Origin: Mallotus nudiflorus
Lineage: Eukaryota > Streptophyta > Magnoliopsida > Malpighiales > Euphorbiaceae
Assembly (NCBI GenBank): GCA_947683625.1
Contig: CANTUR010000425.1
Coordinates: 1,426,001 to 1,490,000 of the forward strand
Reading direction: 5' to 3'
Length of the DNA stretch: 64,000 nt
Under the pieces are notes generated by a model. It was not told the origin of the DNA. It did no database searches and saw only the letters and a program-made list of their open reading frames with translations. Numbering within the stretch: the stretch's first letter is position 1; each line of letters opens with the position of its first letter. The translations under genes were made by a program, and so were the position numbers. This document shows positions 1-11,752 of the stretch, one piece after another.

Positions 1-620
1 ATTTTTAGTTAATTTTATGAGTTGCACTTAATATTTGTTTCATTCTTGGCCAGCTTGATTGCATTTTTATGGGTAGATTCACCAACGAGAGTTAGGAAAA
101 TTTATTAGCTTAAGACTCATAGGACTTAGACCACTCGACCATGAGAGTAAGTGAGCTCTACGGAGAACTATGATGGTAGGCAAGGGTCTACGGCGGTAAA
201 CCAATAATTGTTAAGGAACTTAATGAGTTTAGATTAACTTATTAACCACAAAAGTAGGCTAAACTTTAATATTTGAATGCTTAATTAAACTCGAGAGAGT
301 CTTTAGCTATTTTAGAATAATTACCCTTAACTAAAGTTAATGTCTTTTGTTTGTTAATGTGTTCATGATTAGATTGGAATAGTGAAACTAGACCTAGGCT
401 CTAAGTTTTTTGTCATTTTATTACAATTTAATTCTTTTGCTTTGTTTATATTATATTTGCAATATCACTTTATTTAATTTGCTAGCTGAGATTATAAGTA
501 AAAATATTAGTATTCAATATATAGTCTTCGTGGGAATGATAACTCTTTATATTACAATCATGATTTGTGTGCTTGTGGGTTTTGAACGCAATAATGCAGA
601 ATCTACACACCACTAGGTTA
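1..620 (+). mobile_element. Decayed LTR-like remnant, class uncertain
   Basis: No gene is visible. At about 525-580 the blocks CTTCGTGGGAATGATA and GTGCTTGTGGGTTTT resemble the downstream end of many plant gypsy (Athila-like) LTRs, where such blocks precede the primer-binding site. No primer-binding site follows, so this would be a truncated relic. The open frame at 410-616 is a hydrophobic A/T-rich stretch with no recognisable domain and I do not call it. Bases 621-732 and 2,799-2,981 are the same old sequence interrupted by the next feature, and I see nothing in them. The family assignment is from memory only. Confidence 0.3.
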
Positions 621-2313
621 AGCCTGGTTTTGGCTCCAAAGTTTGAATTTCTGTTTATACTGTTGTATGGGTTAGATTCTATTTTGGTGCGAAGTTGTAA
701 AGGGTGACAAGTGTAATGCGATTGAAGCAAACTGTAGACGGCGGGATTTAGCGCGCATTTAAAATTTTAGCAATCGCGACACTATTTGAGCTCAGGGCTC
801 TAAAGAACACACTAACCACTATCACAAAGACATGGAATTGAGATGAAAAGTCGCCACCTAAGGTAATAACTGGGACAAATCGAAAAGGTGGTACTCGATT
901 CCCTAAAAGAAAACTAGCACCACAATCAGGAGATTTTGGATACGGAATACCAACTTCTTTCAGTCTTGTGTTCATTTAGAATTACTTTATGAATTATTAT
1001 CTTATTCTCTATTTACATGCAATTTCATATAAACCCAAAACAATCAACTCTAAGGCAGACTAGTCATGAAATATACAAGTAAATAATGCATTCAATAAAT
1101 CACATAATCCCTAAGTTAGTCTAATCTACATGGATTTTAAATAAATGAGCTAAAGTCTACATATTTTAAATTATAACTGAACCTAAAAACCTAATTCCTT
1201 TTGATTTTATGTCTATGTATTTTAATTCTAAAAATGAGCCAAATTCTACATGTTATGAAGGTATTTAAATTAGTGGGCGTAAATCTATATATTTTAATTA
1301 AATAGTGATCTCAAATCTACAAATTATGAAAGAAGGCTTAAATTAAGTGTGCTAAGTCTAAACTAATTAAATTAAATTAGGTAGGCCTATGTCTAATTAA
1401 CTAAATGGGCCTAAGGATATTTCTAACCTAAAATCTAATTAATTATGGACCTAAAAATATATTTTAATTAATTAAACTTAATTAATTATTCAATGAGATG
1501 AGCTAAAAGAATTACTTAAACTTAAATAAATAAATTAAGACCTAAAGTGGGCTTAAGACCCAAAACACATAAAAATAATAAATAAATCCCAAAAATAAAT
1601 AAAATATAAAAGAAATAATTAAATAAGATCAAACAAATAATTAAATTAATCCTTACTAAAATTCTAATTTTTATTAACATGCAACCTAAATTAATCTACT
1701 TTCTCTATTGACTTTAAATAATTACCTAATTGAAACCTAATTTTACTAACCAATTAAATAAAAATAATCAAACAACCATACATGTAATTTTATTACTCCC
1801 ACTATTGGGGCTATTACACTAATTCATAAAATAATTAATAAAATAAAAATACAGTAATAAATAAAAATAAAGATAATAAAAATAAAATAAAACCCTAAAA
1901 ACTAAGTCTTTACGAGGCTTTATCCATAGTCTTCCACGGACTTCTCATGAATTCATTCATTCTACATGATCATCATGTGTTTTCCTCTATAATCACCACA
2001 AAAATAAGATAAAATAATGATTAATGAATAAATTATAACTTGAAAGAATAATAAAAAATAATAATAATATAAAAAAAATAAACAAACAAATAAATAAATA
2101 AAGAATATGAAAAAGATGATATGATTATGAATGATTTAAGATACTCCTCAGATTAGTAGTTCACCGTTCTTGATAAATCTTCGAATCTTACCCTTAAAAA
2201 CTTCTCTACGAATCTTCAATTAATTGTTAATAAAAGTAATTTTTGTAAAAAAACTCAAAAGAAAATCACGTTTCCTTCTTCCTCCCTTTTCTTCTCTTTC
2301 TCTTCTCCTCCGT

Positions 2314-2323
2314 CTTTATATAG
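2314..2323 (-). promoter_or_regulatory. TATA box of the solo LTR
   Basis: The minus strand reads CTATATAAAG. It lies about 470 bp from the LTR start, close to the place of TATAAAAG in the LTRs of element A (about 500 bp in), and about 170 bp downstream (LTR sense) of the dyad array. Confidence 0.5.
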
Positions 2324-2488
2324 TGGAACTAAGAAGTCTAATCCCAATCCTAATGTGATTCTAATTCCTAAAGTATAAGATTAATACTTAAAATTATATT
2401 TAGAATTTTAAACTAGTTAGGACTGAATTAATTAGGAATTTTAAAACAATTAAAACTGAATTAAAAATAGGAAACAGAGACGGAAGAA

Positions 2489-2575
2489 TTCAATTCCGAG
2501 CGGGATTGTGTAATTCCGATCGGAATTATACAATCCCAATTGGAATTGGTGTAATTCCGATCGGAATTATGGAAT
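2489..2575. repeat. Array of CCGATCGG-type dyad motifs in the LTR
   Basis: Four consecutive near-palindromes spaced about 20-22 bp apart, two of them the perfect dyad AATTCCGATCGGAATT, one AATCCCAATTGGAATT and one degenerate. The same array is at the same place in every A- and C-family LTR here. It lies upstream (LTR sense) of the TATA box, so it is in U3. Confidence 0.8.
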
Positions 2576-2981
2576 TTTGACTTTTAATTACAAAAAGGCC
2601 CCTGAAAGAATTTAAATTTTACAATTAGGTCTTAATAAAAACTTGCAATTTAGTCATTGAAAACATTAAATCCTTCCTTTAAAAGCTACATTTAAACCCT
2701 TAGAATTTTTAAAGATTAAGTATCGAAGATATTTTCATCATTAGAGTTCTTTGCTGCATCCATAACTCGTCATCCCGAAATTGGGTGTTTACACAAACCT
2801 TTCTCTCTGTGTTTGGACTTTCATTTTATTTTAGCTTTTGGAGTAAAATGGAAAAAGTTAGCTGTAGTTAAGGTGTCTCTATCATACCTAAACAATCATA
2901 TAATCTAATCTAATGATAATAATAATGATACCTCATATACATATTCCTATTCTATTAAAGGTTTTTTTTCCTATATAGGGG

Positions 2982-3244
2982 TGACTTGCAGATGAAGGAT
3001 GTCCAAACCAAATAGCAGAAGGATTCCCAATTAAGAAACTCTCAGACAAGAAGAAATACTCTCCAAATAGGCACAGGACTTTCATCAAAGAGGAATCCTA
3101 TTACTCTTAGGTTTGAGCATCATTATCCCTATAAATAGGATTCTATATCCCTCGTTCTCATTCATTCTACTCTCTCATACTCTTTGCTCTCTTTATCTCT
3201 CTAAATTCTCTGACGTAGGCATCAGAGGGTGTATGAGGATCCTT
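2982..3244 (+). repeat. Element E 5' LTR, first part
   Basis: This part holds a TATA box at 3,130-3,137, a C/T-rich run and the block CTGACGTAGGCATCAGAGGG, which resembles the 'ctgacttaggcatcggag' block of Tat-type LTRs. The LTR is cut after 3,244 by a solo LTR and resumes at 5,390-5,467, where it ends in CA two bases before the primer-binding site. The start at 2,982 (TGACTTGCAG) is tentative. Confidence 0.65.
3130..3137 (+). promoter_or_regulatory. TATA box of element E LTR
   Basis: TATAAATA, followed by a C/T-rich stretch (3,150-3,210) typical of a plant LTR transcription start region. Confidence 0.6.
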
Positions 3245-5389
3245 TATTAGAAATCAATTATGGTATTTAGACATAAATACATGTATAGTAAGCACAAATC
3301 AAAATAGAGTAAATTTTAAAATTTTACTCATCATAACCCTTCATAAAATGAAGAATTTCATTTGCCTAGGATCCAAATTACATTGAAATACATAACTAAA
3401 TAAATTAAGCAATATACAAATAAATAATTAAATAATTAAAAGTTTGTAAACTTACTTATTGTAGAACTTAGTCTTCCTTTTGTTCAATTCCTTGAATCAA
3501 ATGCTTAGCCCTCTAAATGTAAGGCCTCTAGTTTGAAACACCAAAACCTTATCTATCACTTACTTATGTTAGTTAAACTTAGTAACTTGTACTAATTTAA
3601 TTAAGAGCACAAGTGTAGAGTATATGTTGTGTTTATTTTTGGTTTATGATCTCATCATAACCAAAATCACTTAGTGATTTTTCTTAACTCTTTAAGCAAA
3701 AGCTCACTTAAGCATTATTTTGCTTCTTACTATCTTACCAAGTCACTTGACTTCCCTTAGATATATGAAATGATATATGTGTAGTAATTTTCCACTAAGG
3801 AAAAATATGCATTAATTAATTAAATGATTATTAAGTGTGCCACCTTAGGTATACACCTAACCATCCAAATGATTAAAATGACACCTTAGGCATACTTTAG
3901 AAGTATCCACTTAATTAATATGCCACCTTGCTTAATTCAATAATTGAGCTTGCCACCTACACATATTAATGTATAAATTTATATGTAAAGTATACATCAA
4001 ATGTATTATTTTACACATTAAATTGTACATATACATAAATTTGGACTTTAATTAATCTTTGGTCCAAAATAAATTTTTGGCCTATGTCCAAACCAATTTG
4101 GACCATTAATATAAGTCCATAAATAAATAACAACATATATATATTTATTAATTTAATATATATTAATTAATATCCAATATTAATTAAATATTAATTAATA
4201 AATAATACTCTTATTTGAATTAGATTTCATGATATACTAGAATCATTGTTCAAAACATAAATCTAATTCTATTAATCTTGATAAATTGATTAAATTCTTT
4301 TAATCAATAATTAGATTAATTCTATAATGAATAAATAAAACTCTATTAAGTGTGACTTACTAGGTTCATGTCTAAATGGCAATAAGAAAATATAATATTA
4401 ACATTTAATATTATTTGAAACTCTTTTCAATTCTAAATGTGAAAGTCCCAATTATTCATATTTAGTTCTCATAAGCTGTGAGTGATCCCTAGTATCGATA
4501 TCACAACTACCTAATTAGAAATGAATACATCTTATGATTCGCACGAACCTGATCATAATTACCGTGCACTAAATTCCTTTCATTAAAGATCCCGATATTG
4601 CCTAAAGTCAAGGTATTATCAAACTCTAATAGCTTTATTATATGACCTCATCTTAAGTTTTAATTCTTGATAAAATACAACAAATACTAGAACTCTTTCT
4701 AGTACTAAAAATCTTTTTCAGACTGTATTGTATTTATCCTGGTCAGGAATTTATTCATTAAGAATAAACTTAGATAACATAGGATCTATCCCGGTTCACA
4801 CCAGGTAATGAATCCCATATTGGTTAAACATTCATCCCTACATTTAACTAATTAGAGCCACCACACGCCATATACCCATGTGCTGATTAACACAAGTATG
4901 TAAGCGGTAACAAACTCTAACCATCTAAATGTGGATGACTATGTCACCTCAAGTCTAAGGAATATATGCATCATTATAATCTAGATTGTGATTGTTGATT
5001 ATATGTGAATATCCTTGCAATCACAATTCTAATGTCAACGTTTTATTAACCCATCCAATGGGTATCCACATGTCTATTATGATCACTCATATCAAGAAGC
5101 ATGACATTCACTACCTCCCACTAATCAAGGAAATAGACAGAGGTGATAGTCTAATTAATATTATCCAAATATTAATTAATCGACTATGAACAATTTATAG
5201 TAAATGTACTGAATAGATTTGTAACTCATATTATTAACTCTTTGATAATAAATTTATTCAATATAATACTAAAGGAAAAATACTCAAAAAAATAACATTT
5301 TTATTTAAAAGAATATTTTATTGCCACAGGGATTATTTATAATGTCTAAATAATTACAAGAATGCCACTAGGGCATACCTATACTAACA
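3245..5389 (-). mobile_element. Copia-like solo LTR inserted in the LTR of element E
   Basis: The ends are inverted: TATTAG on the left (a decayed TGTTAG) and CTAACA on the right. The flanks are TCCTT (3,240-3,244) and TCCTC (5,390-5,394), a 5-bp duplication with one transition. Read on the minus strand it begins TGTTAGTATAGGTATGCCCT, reminiscent of copia LTRs that start TGTTAGGATATGCCCTAG. That resemblance sets strand and class and is from memory. No coding domain is visible; the open frame at 4,992-5,189 is not convincing. Confidence 0.7.
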
Positions 5390-5467
5390 TCCTCCCCACC
5401 TCTCACCTTACCTCTATGTTGATTCCTTGTAGGGCCTAGACTCGAGAGTTTAGAAAATAAGTTATCA
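5390..5467 (+). repeat. Element E 5' LTR, second part
   Basis: This is the U5 end of the E LTR after the solo LTR insertion. It ends TTATCA, with CA at 5,466-5,467, next to the primer-binding site. Confidence 0.65.
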
Positions 5468-5469
5468 AG

Positions 5470-5487
5470 TGGTGCCGTCTATGGGAA
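5470..5487 (+). promoter_or_regulatory. Primer-binding site of element E
   Basis: TGGTGCCGTCTATGGGAA, two bases after the LTR end. It is one or two changes from TGGCGCCGTCTGTGGGAA, the primer-binding site I associate with Tat/RIRE2-type elements. The tRNA identity is not assigned here. Confidence 0.75.
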
Positions 5488-5504
5488 ACTCTTGAGTGAA
5501 AAGC

Positions 5505-7260
5505 CATGAACGTCTACCAAGAAAGATATTGGCATTATGAATTCCAGTCCACCACTAATATCAAACCTAGATATGTAAATTAACCCATTAGTCTCTGTTC
5601 CTCAAATCATTTTCTCAGTACCCATTTAGCCAATAATTTGATCAGCACCCTTTCAGTATGTTGGACCCTTATCACAGGCTCCACCCGGAGCATACACTCC
5701 AACTAATAATATCCAGGGATGACTGACACTAAGTAATGACTTCCCTTATTATTCTTCTCTACAATATAACAATATACCCATACCTTCCATACCTTTTCCA
5801 AGCTTACTAGAAACCCCCACCACAAACACACCAAACCTAAACACAATAACCTAAACACTTAACCTACCTTTATTAAGTAAAGAAGCAATGATTCAAACCA
5901 TCCAAACTCAGATGCTCCTGATGCAATAACAGTTGAATGCCTTAATTCAAGGTAGTAATCCCAGAGTAACCCCTTCAAAAAATAATGTGGTAACACCAGC
6001 AGCAGTTCCAAATGTGTCTGGTGGAAATAAAGAAAGTCATAATTGGAAAGAGAATCTAGCTCAACAATCCTGGCCTTAGATGACTCAAAGATAGCTTAGA
6101 AAGTTAAAGAAGTCATGTATAAAGCTCATACTAGACTGAGAAAAGAAGATGAATGCATTCTAGAAGGAAAGACACCATTTGTAAGTAGAAGAATAAGGAC
6201 GGAGATCCAACTAAGTTCAAAATGCCTCAGTTAGATCAGTTTGATGGGACCGAGGATTCGATTAACCATATATCCTTATTCAAGACTAGGATGTTGCTTA
6301 AGAATGTAAATGATGGAATGATGTGTAGAGTCATTCCTAGTACACTCACCAAGAATGCTCAGAAGTGGTTCCACCAGCTTCTTGAGAATTCTATCTCATC
6401 ATTTGAAGAATTAGTTGAGAAGTTCTGAACTAGGTTCATCACCAATGTTCCTCCTACCAAAAACATCAATGATCTTTAGATGTGCAGATAAGAGGCTACA
6501 GAGTCATTACAAAGTTATTTAGATAGATTCAACACGGTAGCTGTGCAAATAGAAAACTTAGTTGATGAAGTAGCCATAGAAGCCCTAAAGAATAAAACCC
6601 AGTTAGGGAAACCCAAGGACAAGATCATGTCCAAATAACCTAGCACCTTTGCTAAGGTAATGGCTGAAGTAATAAAGATGATAAAAAAGGACGAAGATAG
6701 GAGGATGCGTCAGGATGACAAGAAAGCACCTATCAGAAAAGATGAAAGGTTAGAACTAAGAAGGCACAGATTCTAGCGAATAAACTTCAGAAACCTGGTG
6801 GAAGGATTTAGAAAATAGGTAGAGAAGTACACACTACTAAGCACCTCCATATCCAAAATCCTCATGTGGATCAAACAGAGTGGCTTAGACATAACTCCAG
6901 TTGAAAGGCTAAGTCCAACTAGGAGGGCCATGCAAGATAGGAGGTACTACTATCTATACCACCGAGATTATGGGCATGAGACTGAGGCATGCTAGGAATT
7001 GAAGAATGCTATAGAAAGATTAATGTAAAATAGGAAACTCGACAACTTTACTAACACAACTAGGAGAACCGAGGGTCAAATGACAAAGATAAAGATAAGT
7101 TAGAATAAAAGAAAGCTCAGAATGAGGTAGCCAAAGTTATAAACATGATTGTCATAGGAAAAGCAACTGAAAAGTTTAAAAGAACTCAGAAGGAGGAAGG
7201 CCCTACCTTTAAAAAGAAGCAAACTCTCATATTTGGTTTGGAAGATGAGAAACATGTTTA
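5505..7260 (+). pseudogene. gag: Element E gag relic
   Basis: Gag forms the virus-like particle. The core is clearest at 6,222-6,560: an opening like LDQFDGTEDSINHISLFKTR, then AQKWFHQL, SSFEELVEKF, a stop, then TRFITNVPPT. This is the retrotransposon gag core with its conserved W and the FEELxxxF pattern. A zinc-knuckle relic is at about 6,950-7,000 (YHRDYGHETEAC), with the first cysteine changed to tyrosine and the next tryptophan codon now TAG. The first 700 bp after the primer-binding site is heavily broken. A basic, lysine-rich stretch at 6,660-6,790 matches the gag linker. Broken by many stops; not functional. Confidence 0.8.
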
Positions 7261-7269
7261 GCATCCTCA

Positions 7270-7700
7270 CAATGATGCCTTATTATGAGTGCTTTCATAA
7301 ATAATTGCTTAATAATGAGATTGCTAATTAATGATGAAAGTGCTATCAACAAACTCTCTTAAAATGCTTATAGGGTGATGGTAGGTTCTATTACTGATTT
7401 GAAAGCTTTTCGGAATCCTATTATAATCTTTTGTAGTGGAACTATATAACCAATGGGACTAGTATAATTAATGTTAGAATTCGACAATCGGGATATAGGG
7501 GAAGTGAAAACTATCAAAACCCTATTCAATGTGGTAGATCTTCCTCTCACATACAATGACATCATAGGCCAACCAATTCTTTATGAGATTAATGCACTCA
7601 TAAGTATTAGGTGTTTGGCCATGAAGATTCCACTTGAAGGCCGAGTTATAGTAATTCATGGAGGTTAACACATCGCTAGACAATGCTATCAATTGGCTAC
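7270..7700 (+). pseudogene. Element E aspartic protease relic
   Basis: The best part is the open stretch at 7,471-7,668: TIKTLFNVVDLPLTYNDIIG followed by QPILYEINALIS. This matches the second half of Tat-type retroviral-like proteases (FxVVDLPxxYNxILGRPxL). The catalytic Asp-Ser/Thr-Gly half upstream is not readable because of frame changes. The enzyme would have cut the Gag-Pol polyprotein. It lies between the gag zinc knuckle and RT, as expected. Confidence 0.75.
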
Positions 7701-7979
7701 CAAGCCCCAGACGGAAGCATTCCCTCTAGAATCATTGGAAGCTAAGAAATAAGGAGCCAATCCTAAGCCGATTGACTAGGTCCAGACCTTATAAATCACT
7801 GAAGGGAAGATAGTTAGAATTGGTAATGAGCTTTATAACGAAGTCAAGCATGGAATAAGTAAGGTCCTTATAAAGCATTCAGGCAACTTTGCCTCTACAA
7901 CATTTGAGATCATTAGGGTAGATTCTTGAATTGCCTTGCATAGTCTAAACATCAAGCCAGGAGTTAAACCTATTGTTCA

Positions 7980-8650
7980 GAAAAAGAGGAACTTCGCATA
8001 TGAAAAATAGAAGGTGATCACTGAGGAAATAAAGAAATTGCTAGAAGCCGGATTCATTAGAGAAGTAACATACCCAAAATGGGTAGCTAACATGGTGCTA
8101 GTGAAAAAGTCAAATGGAAAGTACAAAATGTGTGTGGACTATACTGATATGAATAAGGCATGCCCTAAAGACAGCTTTCCCTTACCGATGATAGATCAGT
8201 TAATAGACTTAACTACCTATCACAGCTTGTATAGCTTTATGGATGCTACTTAGGGGTACCATCAGATACCAATGAAGAAAGAAGATTAGGAAAATATATC
8301 ATTTATCACTCATGAAGGTCTTTATTGCTACAAGGTTATGCCTTTTTGACTGAAGAATGCCAGAGCAACATATTAAAGGCTAATGAATCATATGTTCCAA
8401 AATCAAATTAGGAAAAACTTACAAGTATATATATATGACATCATTATCAAGAGCCAACATGCAGAGTAGTACTCTGATGATCTAATTAAATCTTTCAAAT
8501 ACTGGATCAATACCATATTAAACTTAATCCAAAGAAGTGTGTTTTTAGGGTAAATACAGACAAATTCTTGGGATTCATGATATCCTATAGAGGAATTGAG
8601 GCTAATATGGAGAAGATGAAGGCCATACTTAAGATGGAGGCTCTAACATT
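7980..8650 (+). pseudogene. Element E reverse transcriptase relic
   Basis: RT motifs run in order: EEIKKLLEAGFIREVTYPKW, then CVDYTDMNKACPKDSFPLP, YSFMDAT-stop-GYHQIP, ITHEGLYCYKVMPF-stop-LKNA, then the catalytic region. There the usual Y-x-D-D is YIYD (about 8,428-8,440), so one of the two catalytic aspartates is lost. Stops replace expected Gln and Arg/Gly codons. Downstream of 8,480 a frameshift takes over. Its closest type by memory is the Tat lineage (FPLPxIDQLID, MPFGLKNAGATYQRL). Dead gene. Confidence 0.88.
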
Positions 8651-8689
8651 ATTAAATGAGCTCCATAAGCTAAATGGTAGAATAACAAC

Positions 8690-9215
8690 TTTAGGGCATT
8701 TCATTTGTTGTTCAGTCCAATGATGTTTACCACTATTTTGAGCCTTAAAAAACTCTAAGAAGTTTGTATGGAATGAAGAATTTCAGGTTGCCTTTGAAGA
8801 TATAAAGAGGTTATTATCCTTACCACCTCTACTTAGAAGGCTAATCCTCAAGGAAGTTTTATACCTGTGTCTCTCTATTAGTCATGAGTCAATTGCATCG
8901 ATATTGGTTAGGGAGGAAGGAAGCCAATATAATCTAATATACTACATTAGTAAAATTCTTAGAGGATCAGAAGTTCGATATCCTAATATGGATAAGTTAA
9001 CTATGGCCGTCGTACACACAACTTAGAAACTCAGACATTATTTTCAGGCTCACTTGATCATTGTAAGATTTAGCTTCCCACTAAGGAAAATCTTCCAAAG
9101 ATCTGAGACATCAAGCAGATTGGTTTGATGGTCAATATTACTCAGAGAATTCGATATTAACTATAAATCTCAATAGTAGATCAAAGCCTAGACCTTGGCA
9201 AACCTTGTATAATAG
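8690..9215 (+). pseudogene. Element E gypsy-type RNase H and tether relic
   Basis: In shifting frames one reads KKFVWNEEFQVAFEDIKRLL, LYLCLSISHESIASILVREE, YYISKILRGSEVRYPNMDKL and LRHYFQAHLIIV. This is the degenerate RNase H that follows RT in Tat elements, including the 'REFDINYK' stretch before the next domain. Several stops and at least one frameshift. In Tat elements this first RNase H is degenerate by nature and a second one (next feature) takes over. Confidence 0.8.
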
Positions 9216-9660
9216 ATGACAGTGGAAGACTTTATCCCTTATGAATGCTCGGAGTGGAAGTTATACATAAGTGGAGCCTCATCCATCCAAGGATTTAGTG
9301 TAGGAATCATTTTCAAAGTGCCATACAAAGTCATTATCAGATATGCAGTTCAAATAAAGTACAAAGCCACTAATAATGCAGCACTAATCATAGGATTGAA
9401 GTTAGCTATAGAGTTCAGAGTCGAGCATCTTAAGATATACTTTGATTCACAACTGGTGGTAAACGTGGTAAACCAAGTCAGAGGAACATACCAAATCAAG
9501 GATCTAAGCATCGCTAAGTACGTTGAGAAAGTCATATAGCTTTTGAAGAAGCTTGAGCAAGATGGGGGATAATGAGAAATCATCCGAATTCTTAGAAGTG
9601 AAAATTCAGAAGCAGACTCACTAGCTAAATTAGTAGTATAAGACAATTAAACATTCAAAT
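9216..9660 (+). pseudogene. Element E second (archaeal-type) RNase H relic
   Basis: An open stretch of 107 codons starts here. It reads WKLYISGASSIQGFSVGIIF, then YAVQIKYKATNNAALIIGLK, VEHLKIYFDSQLVVNVVNQV, and after a stop SEADSLAKL. This is the extra archaeal-type RNase H known from the Tat lineage. The first catalytic Asp (YxDG) is Ser (YISG) and the usual Glu of NxAEYxA is replaced (NNAALI). The later Asp residues in YFDS and EADSLA remain. It sits between the old RNase H and integrase, as in other Tat elements. Confidence 0.85.
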
Positions 9661-9699
9661 AACTTGAGCTTACTAAGGAATTGATGAAGCCAAGCACTG

Positions 9700-10960
9700 A
9701 GGGGATAAAGATCATGGATATCCAAGAAGTAGCAGAAAGGATGAATCTAATCATTTAGTATCTAGAACATGGGGTACTCTCGCAGGATAAGTTAAAGGCT
9801 TGAAATTTAAAATTAAAGTTAAAAGTTGCACACTACTCCATGCACAATAGGTAACTTTACTGAAGGTCTCTCACTCATTCGTGGTCTAAATGTGTATCAC
9901 TAGAGGAAGAAAATTACGTGCTTAGGGAAATTCATGAAGGGATTTGTAGAGCTCATGAATCCTATAATTCATTGATCAGAAAAGCTTTGCTGCAAGGTTA
10001 CTATTGGCTCACCATGTCCTGAGATGCTCAAAAATTAGTTCAGGAATGCCATAAATGTCAATAATTTGCTTGCCTCAACGATAAGCTATCTAATACTCAA
10101 CATCCAATTAGGAGTTCTTAGCCATTTATAATATGGGAAATGGATATCTTAGGCCTATTTCCTGTTTCATCCTCACAAAAGAAGTTCTTGATCATGGCTA
10201 TAGATAACTTCACCAAGTTGATAGAAGTTGAAGTTGTCCCAACTATCATTGAAGCTCGAATTCAATACTTTTTTTAGAAAGAAATCATCTGCAGATTTGA
10301 CATATTGCACACCTTGATAATAGATAATAGAAAGCAATTCGACAATAAGAAATTCAGAAAATTTTGCTTTAATCTTAATATAAAGCTTTGATTTAGTTCA
10401 ATAGTTCATCTGCAAATGAATGGCCAGACAGAAGTCACCAATAGGATCATCATGTAAGGTCTAAAGAAGAGATTAAATGAAAAAAAGGGAAACTGGGTTG
10501 AAGAACTCAACAATGTCATCTGGGCTTATAGGACAACACCTAAAACTTCTACAGGAGAAACACCTTTGAGATTGACTTATAGGATGGATGTGGTAATCCC
10601 AGTGGAGATTGGATTAGTAAGCTATTATGTAACTGAGAATCTAGATTAGGAACTTAATAACATCAATACTTGGATATGCCTAGATCTACTTGAAGAAAGG
10701 AGAGAATGAGCACCCATTATGGCAAAAGCCTAAAAATAGAGGATCATGGAATATCATAATAGACATGTTCGGCCAAAATAGTTGAAGGTCAGAGACTGGG
10801 TACTTAGAAGGGCTGACATTGGTAAAGGCAACTCCTGCATGAGCAAGCTCAGACCTAATTGAGAAAGTCCTTACCAATTCATTGAGAAGATGACCAAAGG
10901 GGCATATAAGATCAAGAATAAGCAAGGAAAATAATTACCCCGATATTAGAACTTGAACCA
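9700..10960 (+). pseudogene. Element E integrase relic
   Basis: The zinc-binding part reads VLREIHEGICRAHESYNSLI and then VQECHKCQ. The catalytic core has all three acidic positions: Asp in WEMDILGLFP (about 10,144), Asp in TLIIDNRKQF (about 10,322) and Glu in NGQTEVTNRI (about 10,430). WAYRTTPKTSTGETPLRLTY and the C-terminal VRDWVLRRADIGKG follow. Stops at Trp, Gln and Arg positions inactivate it. Downstream, 10,962-11,089 is short and A-rich with nothing recognised. Confidence 0.88.
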
Positions 10961-11089
10961 TCTTTGAAAATATTATTAATAAATGTACTCATAATTTTAA
11001 GGACTAAAATTCTTCATTTATCATAAAAAATATTGTATTACAAGAGAAAGAAAAGGAAAGAAATTTTTTGACTAAGTAATTTATAAATT

Positions 11090-11745
11090 AGCTTTAGCAT
11101 TTGGAAGCTCAGTCCGCTCAGTAGGGACAAATTCATATTCTCAGAGTTTTAAGACTCAGATAATAGAGTTGGCTCAAAACTGAAAGCTCTAGCACTAGAA
11201 GACTTCTCCCCAACTGGCCATAAATCCTCCAGTTGCTCAGAGGATGATTTTTCACCAGTAGACTTTACAACTACCTTTGGATTCTTTGACCGATTGGAAG
11301 AAGCCTTACTTCGAGCATCTTTAGTAGCTATCTTGGCTAAATAAATGGGTGTAATTTTCTCTAGATTGAGAAGTCCAGATTGAGATGTTGAGCAAGTAGG
11401 ATCCTTTGATACTCGGATTTATAAGCCTTGAGAAACCCCATAACTATCTTTTGATAGCTTTTCTTGTCATCCTTATAAGATTTCTATTTTTTAATAAGTC
11501 ATTTCTCTAGGGTCGCAAGCTAGGAGTTCTGCCTCTCAATCTTTGAAAAAATTTAGGCCTGATAATGTTCTAGCTCTTTTACCCTCTTCTCATTCATCTC
11601 AGCCTCAGATATGGCCTCAACATGCTTTATTTGACAAAGTTCCGGTGCCATTTTCACTTTCTCCAACTTCTTTTTATAATCAATGGCTACCGTGCCAACC
11701 TTTGTCTCTTTCAAGCTTATTAAAGCTTAAGCGGTAAAATAATCA
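11090..11745 (-). pseudogene. Antisense reading-frame relic in the 3' region of element E
   Basis: The minus strand gives charged, helix-like text in one frame: VGTVAIDYKKKLEKVKMAPE, CQIKHVEAISEAEMNEKRVK, and after stops SYKDDKKSYQKIVMGFLKAY followed by KSEYQRILLAQHLNLDFS. Tat elements often carry an antisense gene between integrase and the 3' LTR. The coiled-coil part and a GFLKAYKSEY-like tail resemble the end of the plant proteins annotated as 'putative gypsy-type transposase'. The identity is inference. Its N-terminal part would lie beyond the insertion of element F. The plus-strand frame at 11,543-11,737 is its shadow. Confidence 0.5.
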
Positions 11746-11752
11746 TTTTTTA

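Larger units (their letters stand above)
733..2793 (-). mobile_element. Solo LTR of the A family (Tat-type gypsy)
   Basis: This is a complete solo LTR of 2,061 bp. Read on the minus strand it starts TGTAAACACCCAATTTCGGG and ends in CCCGCCGTCTACA, the same ends as the LTRs of element A. It is flanked by a perfect 5-bp duplication, CAAAC at 728-732 and 2,794-2,798, so it is an independent insertion reduced by LTR-LTR recombination. Inside are a minus-strand TATA box, a dyad motif array and a block rich in GGGCCTA-type motifs, all shared with other A and C copies. The open frame at 748-975 is chance. Confidence 0.92.
2982..11752 (+). mobile_element. Element E: Tat-lineage Ty3/gypsy retrotransposon (3' LTR outside window)
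   Basis: E has a short 5' LTR (about 2,982-3,244 joined to 5,390-5,467), a primer-binding site, then gag, protease, RT, RNase H, a second archaeal-type RNase H and integrase in the order of plant Tat elements. A relic reading frame on the opposite strand follows. A copia-like solo LTR interrupts the 5' LTR. The 3' part is interrupted at about 11,752 by copia element F, whose other end is outside the window, so the 3' LTR is not seen. Every reading frame carries stops. The 5' limit is a guess because no duplication can be checked. Confidence 0.85.

Noticed and set aside
410..616. Hydrophobic 68-codon frame
   Set aside because: A/T-rich text gives Leu/Ile/Phe by composition; the region looks like an old LTR end.
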